A stretch of 64,000 bases of DNA. Source: Pseudomonadota bacterium (GTDB taxonomy: Bacteria > Pseudomonadota > Alphaproteobacteria > Rhizobiales > Methylopilaceae). Position 1 is the first letter of the stretch, and every line of letters begins with the position of its first letter. The position numbers and the translations under genes are program-made. Below, in pieces: positions 7,871 through 15,936 of the stretch. The notes beneath the pieces were generated by a model. The model had not been told where the DNA came from. It ran no database searches and saw only the letters and a list, made by a program, of their open reading frames with translations. The stretch is from NCBI GenBank assembly GCA_023388965.1, contig JAEWFF010000028.1:186001-250000 (forward strand). The letters are read 5' to 3'.

Positions 7871-9130
7871 TCAATCGCGTCCGCATTCCGCCGCACGTTT
7901 CAGCAGGAAGGCCCGCTCGCGCTCGTTGCGCGTCAGGGCGGCCGCACTCTCGAATTCCGCCCTGGCCTCGGCCTTGCGGCCGGCGCGGAACAGGAAATCC
8001 GCTCTGGCCGCCGGCAGCGGCGCATAGGTCTTCAGCATGGCCTGATCGATCCCGGTGATCAGTTCCAACCCCGCTTCCGGCCCGAACGCCATGCTGTGCG
8101 CGACCGCACGATTAAGATCGACCACCGGCGACGGCATGGCCTCGCGCAGCCGGTCATAAAGACCTGCGATCCGCACCCAGTCCGTTTCCCCGGCCGTGGT
8201 CGCCCGCGCATGGCAGGCGGCAAGCGCGGCCTGCAAGGCGTACGGACCGTCCGCGCCGCCCACGTGTTCGGCCCGTGCCAGCGCATCGAGCCCGCGCCGG
8301 ATCAGCAAACGGTCCCAGCGGGTGCGGTTCTGTTCCGTGATCGGAATGAGCGAGCCGTCCGGCGCCGTGCGCGCGGCAAGCCGCGAGGCCTGTATCTCCA
8401 TCAGCGCGAGAAGACCCAGCGCCTCCGGTTCGTCCGGCAGCGCCGCCGCCAGAATGCGGCCGAGCCTTTGCGCCTCGGCGCAGAGCGCGGGGCGGATGAG
8501 ATCGTCTCCCGCTGTCGCCGCATAACCTTCGTTGAAGATGAGGCAGATGACGTCCAGTACCGACGCGAGGCGTTCCTTGCGCGCCTCGCCGCGCGGCACC
8601 TCGAACCCCGTGCCGGCCTCCTTCAGCGCCTTCTTCGCCCGCACGATCCGCTGGGCGATATTCGCTTCGCTCGAGAGAAAGGCGCGCGCGATCTCGCCCA
8701 CCGTCAGCCCGCCGATCAGGCGCAGGGTCAGCGCCGCGCGCGCATCCGGCGTAAGGGCCGGATGGCAGGCCGCGAAGATCAGGCCGAGCAGTTCGTCGCC
8801 GAGATCGTCGTCAAGCGCGGCCTCAATCCGCGCGACATCGTCTTCACCGTCTCTCTCGCTGTCCGCACCGATCTCGGCGTGCTTACGCGCCTGCACCTTA
8901 GCGCGGCGGAAACCATCCACCGCGCGCCTCTTGGCGGCGGCCATCAGCCATGCGGCCGGCTTGTCGGGAATGCCCGTCTTCGGCCATTCGGCAAGCGCGG
9001 TCACGAGCGCATCCTGCGCCAGTTCCTCGGCGCGGTCGACATCGCGCACCATGCGCGCGAGCCCGGCGATCAGCCGCGCCCGCTCCATGCGGAAAACCGT
9101 CTCGACGGTCTGGTTTATGTCCTGCGCCAC
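7871..9130 (-). CDS. ECF42-type RNA polymerase sigma factor with long C-terminal extension
   Basis: A 419-residue sigma factor. Region 2 is visible as RMERARLIAGLARMVRDVDRAEELAQDALVTAL, and PDKPAAWLMAAAKRRAVDGFRR follows. Region 4 includes LTLRLIGGLTVGEIARAFLSSEANIAQRIVRAKKAL. The remaining 240 or so residues (DUF6596/TPR-like, with RWDRLLIRRGLDALARA and SPVVDLNRAVAHSM) are the long extension typical of group ECF42. This group has no anti-sigma factor and is usually linked to DGPF/YciI proteins. Here a YciI gene and two VOC genes lie directly upstream on the same strand, fitting that association. What activates the factor and which promoters it reads cannot be told. Confidence 0.88.
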   Translation of the reverse strand: MAQDINQTVETVFRMERARLIAGLARMVRDVDRAEELAQDALVTALAEWPKTGIPDKPAAWLMAAAKRRAVDGFRRAKVQARKHAEIGADSERDGEDDVARIEAALDDDLGDELLGLIFAACHPALTPDARAALTLRLIGGLTVGEIARAFLSSEANIAQRIVRAKKALKEAGTGFEVPRGEARKERLASVLDVICLIFNEGYAATAGDDLIRPALCAEAQRLGRILAAALPDEPEALGLLALMEIQASRLAARTAPDGSLIPITEQNRTRWDRLLIRRGLDALARAEHVGGADGPYALQAALAACHARATTAGETDWVRIAGLYDRLREAMPSPVVDLNRAVAHSMAFGPEAGLELITGIDQAMLKTYAPLPAARADFLFRAGRKAEARAEFESAAALTRNERERAFLLKRAAECGRD

Positions 9131-9177
9131 GCACCCCGCTTAACGGCAGCGCGCGGCGCAAGGCAAGCGGCACTGTC

Positions 9178-9591
9178 TCAGCCCGCGGCCGCCATGGCCT
9201 CCATATCCATCCACATCGGCTCGAAGACATGGCCGTCGGGATCGGCAAAGGCGCGGCTGTACATGAAGCCCATTTCCTGCCGTTCGCGGATATCCGCCTT
9301 GCCGCCGGCCTCCGCTGCCGCCTCGGTAATCGCATCCACCTCCTCACGGCTGTCGCGCGACAGGCAGATCAGAACCTCGCTCGCCGCGTGCGCATCGGCC
9401 ACCGCTTTGGGCGTGAAGGTCTGGAAATAATCGCGCGTCAGCAGATGGAAATAGATGGTGTCGGACCACACCATCGAGGCCGCTTTTCCGTCGCTGAACT
9501 GCTCGTTCTTGCGGCATCCGATCGCCTCGTAGAAGCGGATCGCCGCCGTAAGGTCTTTCACCGGCAGGTTCACAAAGATCATCTTGGGCAT
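9178..9591 (-). CDS. VOC-superfamily protein (PhnB/glyoxalase-like)
   Basis: A 137-residue single VOC fold: MIFVNLPVKDLTAAIRFYEAIGC at the start and AFADPDGHVFEPMWMD near the end, with the DPDGH turn and C-terminal Glu typical of the metal-binding barrel. The superfamily includes glyoxalases, extradiol dioxygenases and antibiotic-binding proteins, so the substrate is unknown. The start has GGGAGG nine bases upstream. It lies 47 bases upstream of the ECF42 sigma gene and 17 bases downstream of the YciI gene. The tight spacing points to one transcript. Such proteins are common partners of ECF42 factors. Confidence 0.85.
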   Translation of the reverse strand: MPKMIFVNLPVKDLTAAIRFYEAIGCRKNEQFSDGKAASMVWSDTIYFHLLTRDYFQTFTPKAVADAHAASEVLICLSRDSREEVDAITEAAAEAGGKADIRERQEMGFMYSRAFADPDGHVFEPMWMDMEAMAAAG

Positions 9592-9608
9592 CGCGATCGT
9601 CCTCCCGT

Positions 9609-10031
9609 TCAGCGCTTTTCGAGCTTTGCGCGGACGCGCTCATGCGGCGCCATGGCCTCGGGCGTCGCGATCTCGTCGAAATCGGACAATTCGTAGAACG
9701 GCCGGATTTCGATCTCGCTCGGGCCGGGCATGGGGTTCGGGCAGCGTTTCACCCATTCCACCGCCTCGGCCATGTCCTTCACCTCCCAGATCCAGTAGCC
9801 GCAGACGAGTTCGCGCGTCTCGGCGAACGGCCCGTCGATCACGCTGCGCTTGGGGCCGTCAAAGGCCACGCGCTTGCTCTGCGAAGACGGCCTCAAGCCA
9901 TCGCCGGACAGCATGATCCCGGCATTCGTCAGTTCCTCGTTGAACTTGCCCATGGCTTCGAGCAGTTCGGTGGAGGGCATCATGCCCTTCTCGCTGTCTT
10001 CCGTCGCCTTCACGAATACCATCACACGCAT
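9609..10031 (-). CDS. YciI/DGPF-domain protein
   Basis: A 140-residue protein of the YCII-related family. It shows MRVMVFVKATEDSEKG at the start, the central IDGPFAETRELVCGYWIWEVKD that carries the DGPF motif, and a C-terminal AVEWVKRCPNPMPGPSEIEIRPFYE. Members form ferredoxin-like dimers with a conserved His/Asp pair in related YciI enzymes, but no reaction is established for this branch. Genes of this type are the hallmark neighbours of ECF42 sigma factors and are often their targets. A GGGAG ribosome site lies six bases before the ATG. The 167 bases upstream (10032-10198) hold no recognisable gene and may carry the promoter. Confidence 0.88.
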   Translation of the reverse strand: MRVMVFVKATEDSEKGMMPSTELLEAMGKFNEELTNAGIMLSGDGLRPSSQSKRVAFDGPKRSVIDGPFAETRELVCGYWIWEVKDMAEAVEWVKRCPNPMPGPSEIEIRPFYELSDFDEIATPEAMAPHERVRAKLEKR

Positions 10032-10198
10032 GGTCGTCTCCCTTGGATCGGAGAGGCCGCCTTTCGGCCTCCATGCTCACACGACGAACGGCCGCAGCCG
10101 GAATCGACAGGGCCGTTGAAAAAATTCTGTCGGGGAAGATGGGCGGGAATGAGAGCGCCGGCCGCGCAAAAGGGCACCGGCGAAGCGCAAGCTCGCCG

Positions 10199-10567
10199 TC
10201 AGGTGTAAGAAACGAAGGAAATCACGTTCCCGTCCGGATCGCAGACATGGAAGTCCGTGCCGCCCCATGGCTGTCTGGTGGGGATTTGAGCGAATTCCAC
10301 GCCCCGCGCCCGGAACTCCTCGAACAGGCCGTGAACGTCCGGGACCTCGATCGTGGCGAGGATCAGCGAAGGCTCTTGCGCGGCGAGTTCGGCAAAGTTC
10401 GGCCGGCCGACATGGCGAAGATGCAGGCATGCCTCGCCTCGCGAGACCGCGCCGTAGAATGGCGGCTCGCCGTAGAGAAAGTCCGTCTCGAACCCGAGCT
10501 TGTCGCGGAAGAACGCGGCGGCCGCGGTCACATCCCGCACGAAAAGAATGGGAATGGCCGACTTCAT
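10199..10567 (-). CDS. VOC-superfamily protein (bleomycin-resistance/glyoxalase-like)
   Basis: A 122-residue VOC protein. MKSAIPILFVRDVTAAAAFFRDKLGFETDF is the first beta-alpha-beta unit and TDFHVCDPDGNVISFVSYT closes the fold with the usual DPDGN turn. The start ATG at 10567 is the first that gives the standard N-terminus. A longer frame reaching 11023 only shadows aroG. It lies eight bases after the stop of the colicin-immunity-like gene, so it may share the aroG transcript. It is 167 bases from the YciI gene, so membership of the ECF42 cluster is possible but not shown. The ligand is unknown. Confidence 0.82.
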   Translation of the reverse strand: MKSAIPILFVRDVTAAAAFFRDKLGFETDFLYGEPPFYGAVSRGEACLHLRHVGRPNFAELAAQEPSLILATIEVPDVHGLFEEFRARGVEFAQIPTRQPWGGTDFHVCDPDGNVISFVSYT

Positions 10568-10575
10568 GCCGATTG

Positions 10576-10929
10576 TCACGACGGCGATCTGTTCAGAAGC
10601 CTCAACCGCTGCAAAGTCAGGATGGCCTTTTCGCGCACGTCCTTTTCGGTGACGAAGAATTCCGGGTCTTCGGCGATGACGCTGCGATCGGTCGTGAAGC
10701 TGTCGAGCGCGGCGAACATCTCGTGCAGCACGCGCTCCACTTCGTCGCTGAGGTCCGGTCTGTGCGCGTCCGGCCCGTGCAGATAGAGCTGGCGCCAGAC
10801 GGCCTGCAGCTCCGTCACGCTCATGCGTCCGTACACATAATCCTGCAGCAGTTTGAGATAGCGCTCGCCGCGCATGAAGGACGGGAGGGCGGCGCCCTCC
10901 CCGACCCGGCCGAACGGCCGATCCTTCAT
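10576..10929 (-). CDS. Small helical protein resembling colicin D immunity proteins
   Basis: A 117-residue protein (118 if the GTG at 10932 is used). It has GERYLKLLQDYVYGRMSVTELQAVWRQLY, an acidic middle with LSDEVERVLHEMFAALDSFTTD and a C-terminal EKDVREKAILTLQRLRLL. The pattern (short helix, LL.DY..G..S..E, then acidic four-helix-like segments) resembles the colicin immunity/DUF family found widely in bacteria with no bacteriocin nearby. Its start overlaps the aroG stop as TGATG, so its translation is probably coupled to aroG. No toxin gene is visible. A true immunity function is doubtful, and a plain small four-helix protein is the safer statement. Confidence 0.6.
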   Translation of the reverse strand: MKDRPFGRVGEGAALPSFMRGERYLKLLQDYVYGRMSVTELQAVWRQLYLHGPDAHRPDLSDEVERVLHEMFAALDSFTTDRSVIAEDPEFFVTEKDVREKAILTLQRLRLLNRSPS

Positions 10930-12308
10930 CACTCGGCCGCGATGATCGGCCGTTCCTTGCCGTCGCGCTCTTTCTTAAGCTGTTCGGCAAGCAGGAACGC
11001 CAGTTCGATCGCCTGCTCCGCATTGAGGCGCGGATCGCAGAAAGTGTGGTAGCGCGCCGAAAGATCCGTGTCCGAAATGGCGCGGGCGCCGCCCGTGCAT
11101 TCGGTCACGTTCTGGCCGGTCATCTCGATATGGATGCCGCCAGCATATGTACCTTCGGCCCGGTGCACGGCGAAGAAGTCGATGACCTCCTTCAGCACGC
11201 GCTCGAACGGCCGCGTCTTGTAGCCGCCGGCGGTGATCGTGTTGCCGTGCATCGGATCGCACGACCAGACGACATTTTTGCCCTCGCGCTGCACCGCCCG
11301 GATCATGCCCGGCAGATGCTCGCCCACCTTGTCGGAGCCGAAGCGCGCGATCAGGGTCAGGCGGCCCGGCTCGTTGTCCGGGTTGAGAAGGTCGATCAGT
11401 TCGAGCAGTGCGTCCGGCTTCAGCGAGGGGCCGCATTTCAGGCCGATCGGGTTCTTGATGCCACGCGCGAATTCGATATGCGCGTGATCCTTCTGGCGCG
11501 TGCGGTCGCCGATCCAGAGCATGTGCCCGGAGGTCGCGTACCAGTCGCCGGAGGTGGAATCGACGCGCGTGAACGCCTGCTCGTAGCCGAGCAGAAGCGC
11601 CTCGTGCGAGGTGTAGAAATCGGTCGTGCGCAGTTCGGGATGCGCTTCGGGATCGATGCCGCAGGCGCGCATGAAATCGAGCGATTCCGAAATGCGGTCG
11701 GCGATGTCCTGATAGCGGCCCGATTGCGGGCTGTCCTTGATGAAGCCCAGCATCCATTGATGCGCGTGGTCGAGATTGGCGTAGCCACCGGTCGCGAATG
11801 CGCGGATCAGGTTCAGCGTTGCCGCCGACTGGCGATAGGCGCGCAGAAGCCGGTGCGGATCGGGCACGCGGGCCTCGGGCGCGAACGCCGAGTCGTTGAT
11901 GATGTCGCCACGATAGCTGGGCAGCGTCTGGCCGTCCTTGGTCTCGGTGTCGGACGAGCGAGGCTTTGCGAACTGGCCGGCGACGCGGCCGACCTTCACC
12001 ACCGGCGAGGAGGCGGCGAATGTCAGCACCACGGCCATCTGCAGCATGACGCGGAAGAAGTCGCGGATATTGTCGGCGCGGTGCTCGGCGAAGCTCTCGG
12101 CGCAATCCCCGCCCTGAAGCAGGAAGGCCTCGCCGGCCGAAACCTTGGCCAGAGCGCGCTTCAGCTTGCGCGTCTCGCCGGCAAAAACGAGCGGCGGAAA
12201 GGTCGCAAGCTGTTCCTCGACGGCCGCAAGGGCCGCCCCGTCCGGATAGCCCGGAACCTGGACGATCGGCTTGGATCTCCAGCTATCCGGCGACCAACGC
12301 TCTGACAT
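10929..12308 (-). CDS. aroG: 3-deoxy-7-phosphoheptulonate synthase, class II
   Basis: A 459-residue class II (plant-like) DAHP synthase, the first step of the shikimate pathway: phosphoenolpyruvate plus erythrose 4-phosphate. Family segments seen include WSPDSWRSKPIVQVPGYPD at the start, QGGDCAESFAEH, VKVGRVAGQFAKPRS, TDFYTSHEALLLGYEQA, IGLKCGPSLKPDAL, VVWSCDPMHGNTI and the C-terminal GGIHIEMTGQNVTECTGG. I use the ATG at 12308 (MSERWSPDSW), since upstream codons to 12347 give no family match. It is coupled by TGATG to the small colicin-immunity-like gene. A 125-base gap separates it from the TonB receptor stop. Some databases name this gene aroF in rhizobia. Confidence 0.93.
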   Translation of the reverse strand: MSERWSPDSWRSKPIVQVPGYPDGAALAAVEEQLATFPPLVFAGETRKLKRALAKVSAGEAFLLQGGDCAESFAEHRADNIRDFFRVMLQMAVVLTFAASSPVVKVGRVAGQFAKPRSSDTETKDGQTLPSYRGDIINDSAFAPEARVPDPHRLLRAYRQSAATLNLIRAFATGGYANLDHAHQWMLGFIKDSPQSGRYQDIADRISESLDFMRACGIDPEAHPELRTTDFYTSHEALLLGYEQAFTRVDSTSGDWYATSGHMLWIGDRTRQKDHAHIEFARGIKNPIGLKCGPSLKPDALLELIDLLNPDNEPGRLTLIARFGSDKVGEHLPGMIRAVQREGKNVVWSCDPMHGNTITAGGYKTRPFERVLKEVIDFFAVHRAEGTYAGGIHIEMTGQNVTECTGGARAISDTDLSARYHTFCDPRLNAEQAIELAFLLAEQLKKERDGKERPIIAAE

Positions 12309-12433
12309 GATTGCAAAAACTCCGCTGACAGCGGCACCGGCCGCCATTTGTCAGCCGGTATATAGCCCCGCGGGCGCGGCAGCGCAAAGCATGGCTGGGG
12401 CGGGCCAGCCATGCTTTAGCGGCACCCCGGCTC

Positions 12434-14794
12434 TTAGAACCGCACGGTCATGCCGCCGATCACCGTTCGGCCCCGGCCCGAAGCATCGAGTTCGAGCTTG
12501 AGGGCCTGCCGGTAGAACTCGTCCGTCAGGTTCTCGACATTCACGAAAACCTTCATGTTCTCGCTGACGGTGTAGGACGCATAGGCGTCGTAGAGGGTGT
12601 AGGATGGCACCTTCTGGAGCGCCGGCAGGGGGAAGGACAGCGGCCCCACCTTCCAGCTTTCGCCGATCATGCGCATCTGGCCGCCGACAACGAGTTTGCG
12701 GTCGAACAGCCGGGCACCGATATCGAGCGTCATATAATCGTCGGGGAGCTGGCCGATATCGCCCGCCCCGACGCCGGTCAGCATGCCGCGCGGCAGTTCG
12801 GTATCCGCCGAGGTGTATGAGATGTTCGCATAGGCGAACCCGGCATCGTAACTGCCCTCGATCTCGATGCCCTTCAACCGGGTCTCGCCGGGGATATTGA
12901 TGAACCGGAAGCCGGCCGAAGCCATCGAGAACGCGATATAGTCCTCGATATCGGTGCTGAAATAATTCGCCTTCAGCCGCAGCGCATCGCCATCCGTCAA
13001 TACATTGTCCGCACGGACGTTCACGCCCGCCTGCCAGCCCTTTCCGCGCTCGCCTTTCAGGAAAGGATTGGCAAGGGCACCGTTATAGCCGCCATGAAAC
13101 CCCGGAAAGAGCGTTTCGGAAACTGTCGGTGGACGGAACGAATGCTCGTATGTGCCGTAAATCTGCAGCCAGGACAGGGGCGAGACCGCCGCCGTCACCT
13201 TCGGATTCAAGGCATCGCCGCTGTTGTCGACATCCTCGATGGTCGAAGGATCGCCCGGCGTAAAAGGCTGCGTCTTGCCCTCGATGGTGTAACGGTCGTA
13301 GCGCAGGCCGGCGATCAGATCGAACATGCCCCGGTTGAACGCCGCCTCGGCGAACAGCCCCGACACCTCCTGCGTCCCCGGCGCCATGCTGATGCTGACG
13401 CTGTCTTCTCCATCGATCTCGTCGCGGAAATAGGCGCCGCCATAGGACAGCCGCAGCAATCCATCCGCGACATCGAACCGCGATGTGTTCGTGACGTCGA
13501 ACCCGATGCCACGGTCGCGCACCAGCGAGCCGATCACCGAACCCGATGTGTATTCAGCCTCGGTGATATTGAAGGATGTATTGATCCGCAGATCGATCAG
13601 TTCGCTGTCCGGATCGTAGGCATATTTCGCCGTATAGGTCTGGTTCGTGACCGGAAGGCTGTCGCCGCGCTGGGCCGCGTCACTGTCAAACCACACGCCG
13701 CCGAAGCTGAGGCGATGGTCCGAACCTTCGCCGAGATTGAGCTTCGCCAGACCGGATTTCAGTTCCTGCCAGGTCGAGCCGCGCTCCCTGCGCACGCCAT
13801 TGACCTCGCCGATCTTGTAATTATCGGAATCGCGATAGCTGAACGCCGATGCCGCGCTGACGCCGTCCCAGCGCGCGACGCCCGCCAGCATGTTGGAAAA
13901 GCCATACCCGTTCGAGCCGACTTTCAGCGTTTCGATCAGCCCGAGATCGTTGCCGGGCATAAGAATGTCATCGACGCCCAGCGTCCGGAAATTGGCGGTT
14001 CCGGCCAGAGAGCCGATGCCGGCGGCATCCGTCACTGAACCGCGCGCGATGTCGAAACCGGCAAGAAGTTCGGGATCGACATAGGGGCTGGCCCCGGTGA
14101 CGCCATGACCGAAAATCCGGAAATTCTGACGGACGCCGTCGATGGACATGTTGACACGGCCAAAGCCTTCCAGCCCGCGGATATTGACGGCGACACCGGC
14201 CGGCGATTCCGCCTGACGGGTGAATGTGCCGGGCGTCGAGCGCAGCGCATTGGCGACATTGCCGTTGAACCGCTGCTGGATATCCTCCGACGTCATGACG
14301 GAGACGGCCTCCGGCGTTTTGTATACCTCGTCCGGATTGCCCTGCCATCCGGCCCCGCCACCCCCCGCGACATCGATCGTCTCGAGTTGCACCGCATCGC
14401 CCGTCACGCCGCCGCCGTCGCCCACGCTTGCCGTAAAGACGGTGACTGTTCGGCCGCTGAAGGAATGATCGAGACCCGAGCCCTGCAAGAGCCGCGCGAT
14501 CGCCTCACGCGGCGGCAGCGTGCCCGAAACGCCCGGCGAGGATTTGCCAACCGCGATGTCGGGAACATAGGAAACCTGAAACCCGGACTGGCGGCCGAAC
14601 GCCGCGAGCGCGGAGGACAGCGAGCCGGCCGGAATGTCGAAGCGCGTCTGGGCCGTCTGCGCCGCTGCTGGCGGCGCAACCAGAACCGTGACGAGCGCGG
14701 TCGAGGACAGAAGCGCGGCAGCCGCAGCCGCATGTACAATGGAACTCTTCAAAACTTTGCGCGCGCGCATGCCAGCCCCGTTCATCGCAGTCAT
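12434..14794 (-). CDS. TonB-dependent receptor with STN signalling domain (FecA-like, haem/transferrin-receptor family)
   Basis: About 786 residues. After a signal peptide (VLKSSIVHAAAAAALLSSTALV, then APPAAAQ) comes a short secretin/TonB N-terminal domain (FDIPAGSLSSALAAFGRQSGFQVSYVPDIAVG). This domain signals to a FecR anti-sigma factor. A plug domain follows with MTSEDIQQRFNGNVANALRSTPG and VNIRGLEGFGRVNMSIDGVRQNF. The plug sequence is closest to the haemoglobin/transferrin/lactoferrin receptor group, suggesting haem or another iron source, though FecA architecture alone does not decide. The barrel ends in VRF, the usual C-terminal Phe. The start is uncertain: ATG at 14794, 14785 or 14770, the last having the best Shine-Dalgarno (GGGG). 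FecR and FecI lie directly upstream. Confidence 0.9.
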   Translation of the reverse strand: MTAMNGAGMRARKVLKSSIVHAAAAAALLSSTALVTVLVAPPAAAQTAQTRFDIPAGSLSSALAAFGRQSGFQVSYVPDIAVGKSSPGVSGTLPPREAIARLLQGSGLDHSFSGRTVTVFTASVGDGGGVTGDAVQLETIDVAGGGGAGWQGNPDEVYKTPEAVSVMTSEDIQQRFNGNVANALRSTPGTFTRQAESPAGVAVNIRGLEGFGRVNMSIDGVRQNFRIFGHGVTGASPYVDPELLAGFDIARGSVTDAAGIGSLAGTANFRTLGVDDILMPGNDLGLIETLKVGSNGYGFSNMLAGVARWDGVSAASAFSYRDSDNYKIGEVNGVRRERGSTWQELKSGLAKLNLGEGSDHRLSFGGVWFDSDAAQRGDSLPVTNQTYTAKYAYDPDSELIDLRINTSFNITEAEYTSGSVIGSLVRDRGIGFDVTNTSRFDVADGLLRLSYGGAYFRDEIDGEDSVSISMAPGTQEVSGLFAEAAFNRGMFDLIAGLRYDRYTIEGKTQPFTPGDPSTIEDVDNSGDALNPKVTAAVSPLSWLQIYGTYEHSFRPPTVSETLFPGFHGGYNGALANPFLKGERGKGWQAGVNVRADNVLTDGDALRLKANYFSTDIEDYIAFSMASAGFRFINIPGETRLKGIEIEGSYDAGFAYANISYTSADTELPRGMLTGVGAGDIGQLPDDYMTLDIGARLFDRKLVVGGQMRMIGESWKVGPLSFPLPALQKVPSYTLYDAYASYTVSENMKVFVNVENLTDEFYRQALKLELDASGRGRTVIGGMTVRF

Positions 14795-14887
14795 GATCGG
14801 CCATGCGCCGCCTTGCGCGGTCTTCACGGCCCCCAATGAATGAAACGACGCGGATGCGCGGATTTTCTCCCGTACGGCACAAATTTT

Positions 14888-15835
14888 TCAGATTGCGGAA
14901 ATCACCGTGAGCCAGGGCGACAATTGGCGCACCTTGCCGCCATAGGGCAGCACCACGGCCTCGAGCGCCGCAACCGGATCGCTGAGATCGTAGACGCCGC
15001 TGATGCGGCGCGCGCCGAGCCAGGGATCGGCGATCAGCACACGGCCCTTCTGCCAGCGCGCAATCCTCGCCACGAGCGCGCCAACGTTCTCCTCGTCGGC
15101 CACGATGCGCGCCTCGCGCCAGCTCGCAATCTGGCCCGGCTCGCGCTCCCCGCGCCCGGCGTTCAGCCCGTCCTCGTCCAGAGTCAGCCAATGGCCGGCG
15201 GCAAGCTCCTCGCCTTGCGCAAGGGCCGTGCCGCCCGCGCCGAGCCGTACGGACCCGCGCCCGACCGAGACCGAGCGCCAACCGGCATCCATGCCGAGAT
15301 CGAACGCCGCTTCGACCGCCGTCACCGTCAGATCGCCGGCCCGCGCCTCGAAGGCGCGCTCGCTGTCGGGCGCGACATCGAAATAGGCCATGCCGGCCAG
15401 AATCTCGGCGCGGCGCCGGCGCGGCCCGAAATCGAGCGCAAGCGCGCTGTCCGGACCGAGCGTGGCGCGGCTGCCGTCCGGCAATATCTCGTCGCGGATT
15501 TCAGCGGTGCCGGTCACGAAATCGGCCCGCGCGCGTGTCACCGCGCCCGGAAGCCACAGCGCCCCGGCGACGGCCGCCGCCCCTCCGCCCAGCAAAGCGG
15601 CACGGCGCGTGACTTTGCCTTGCGCCCGCTTCTCGCTCTTGCGGCGACCTGTAATGACTTTTCCGGCAAGGCCGTGAATCTCGACGGCCTCGTCCCACGC
15701 GGCCTCGTGTTCCGGCCCGCGCGCGCGCCAGGCACGGGCGAGATCGAGCGCCAGCGCGTTGTCCGGATCGTTCTGCAGGCGAATGACGAGGTCGAGCGCC
15801 TCCTGAAACAGCCGGTCGTTATTGTCAGCGCTCAC
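14888..15835 (-). CDS. FecR-family anti-sigma regulator with twin-arginine-like membrane segment
   Basis: A 315-residue regulator. The cytoplasmic N-terminus (about 8-60, DUF4880 type: FQEALDLVIRLQNDPDN, ARAWRARGPEHEAAWDEA) binds the sigma factor. A single membrane segment (79-98) follows TRR at 76-78, and the periplasmic FecR domain has TGTAEIRDEILPDGSRATLGPDSALALDF and later KVRQLSPWLTV. It relays ligand binding at the TonB receptor to FecI. The KVTRRAALLGG motif before the hydrophobic stretch looks like a Tat signal. Tat-dependent insertion has been reported for FecR proteins, and this one fits by sequence only. The start is GTG at 15835 with a weak ribosome site. It sits between FecI and the receptor. 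Confidence 0.9.
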   Translation of the reverse strand: MSADNNDRLFQEALDLVIRLQNDPDNALALDLARAWRARGPEHEAAWDEAVEIHGLAGKVITGRRKSEKRAQGKVTRRAALLGGGAAAVAGALWLPGAVTRARADFVTGTAEIRDEILPDGSRATLGPDSALALDFGPRRRRAEILAGMAYFDVAPDSERAFEARAGDLTVTAVEAAFDLGMDAGWRSVSVGRGSVRLGAGGTALAQGEELAAGHWLTLDEDGLNAGRGEREPGQIASWREARIVADEENVGALVARIARWQKGRVLIADPWLGARRISGVYDLSDPVAALEAVVLPYGGKVRQLSPWLTVISAI

Positions 15836-15936
15836 GTCAAAACCGTTCGTCGTCTCGGGCGCGGTGTGCGCCGCGCACCCGCTCTACTTTCTGGAACGAT
15901 TGGAAGGAAGGAATTTTCCCTCCCGCTGCGCAAAAA

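Noticed and set aside
10199..11023. 274-residue version of the second VOC protein
   Set aside because: The upstream 150 residues lie in the wrong frame of the colicin-immunity-like gene and aroG. The VOC fold starts at 10567.
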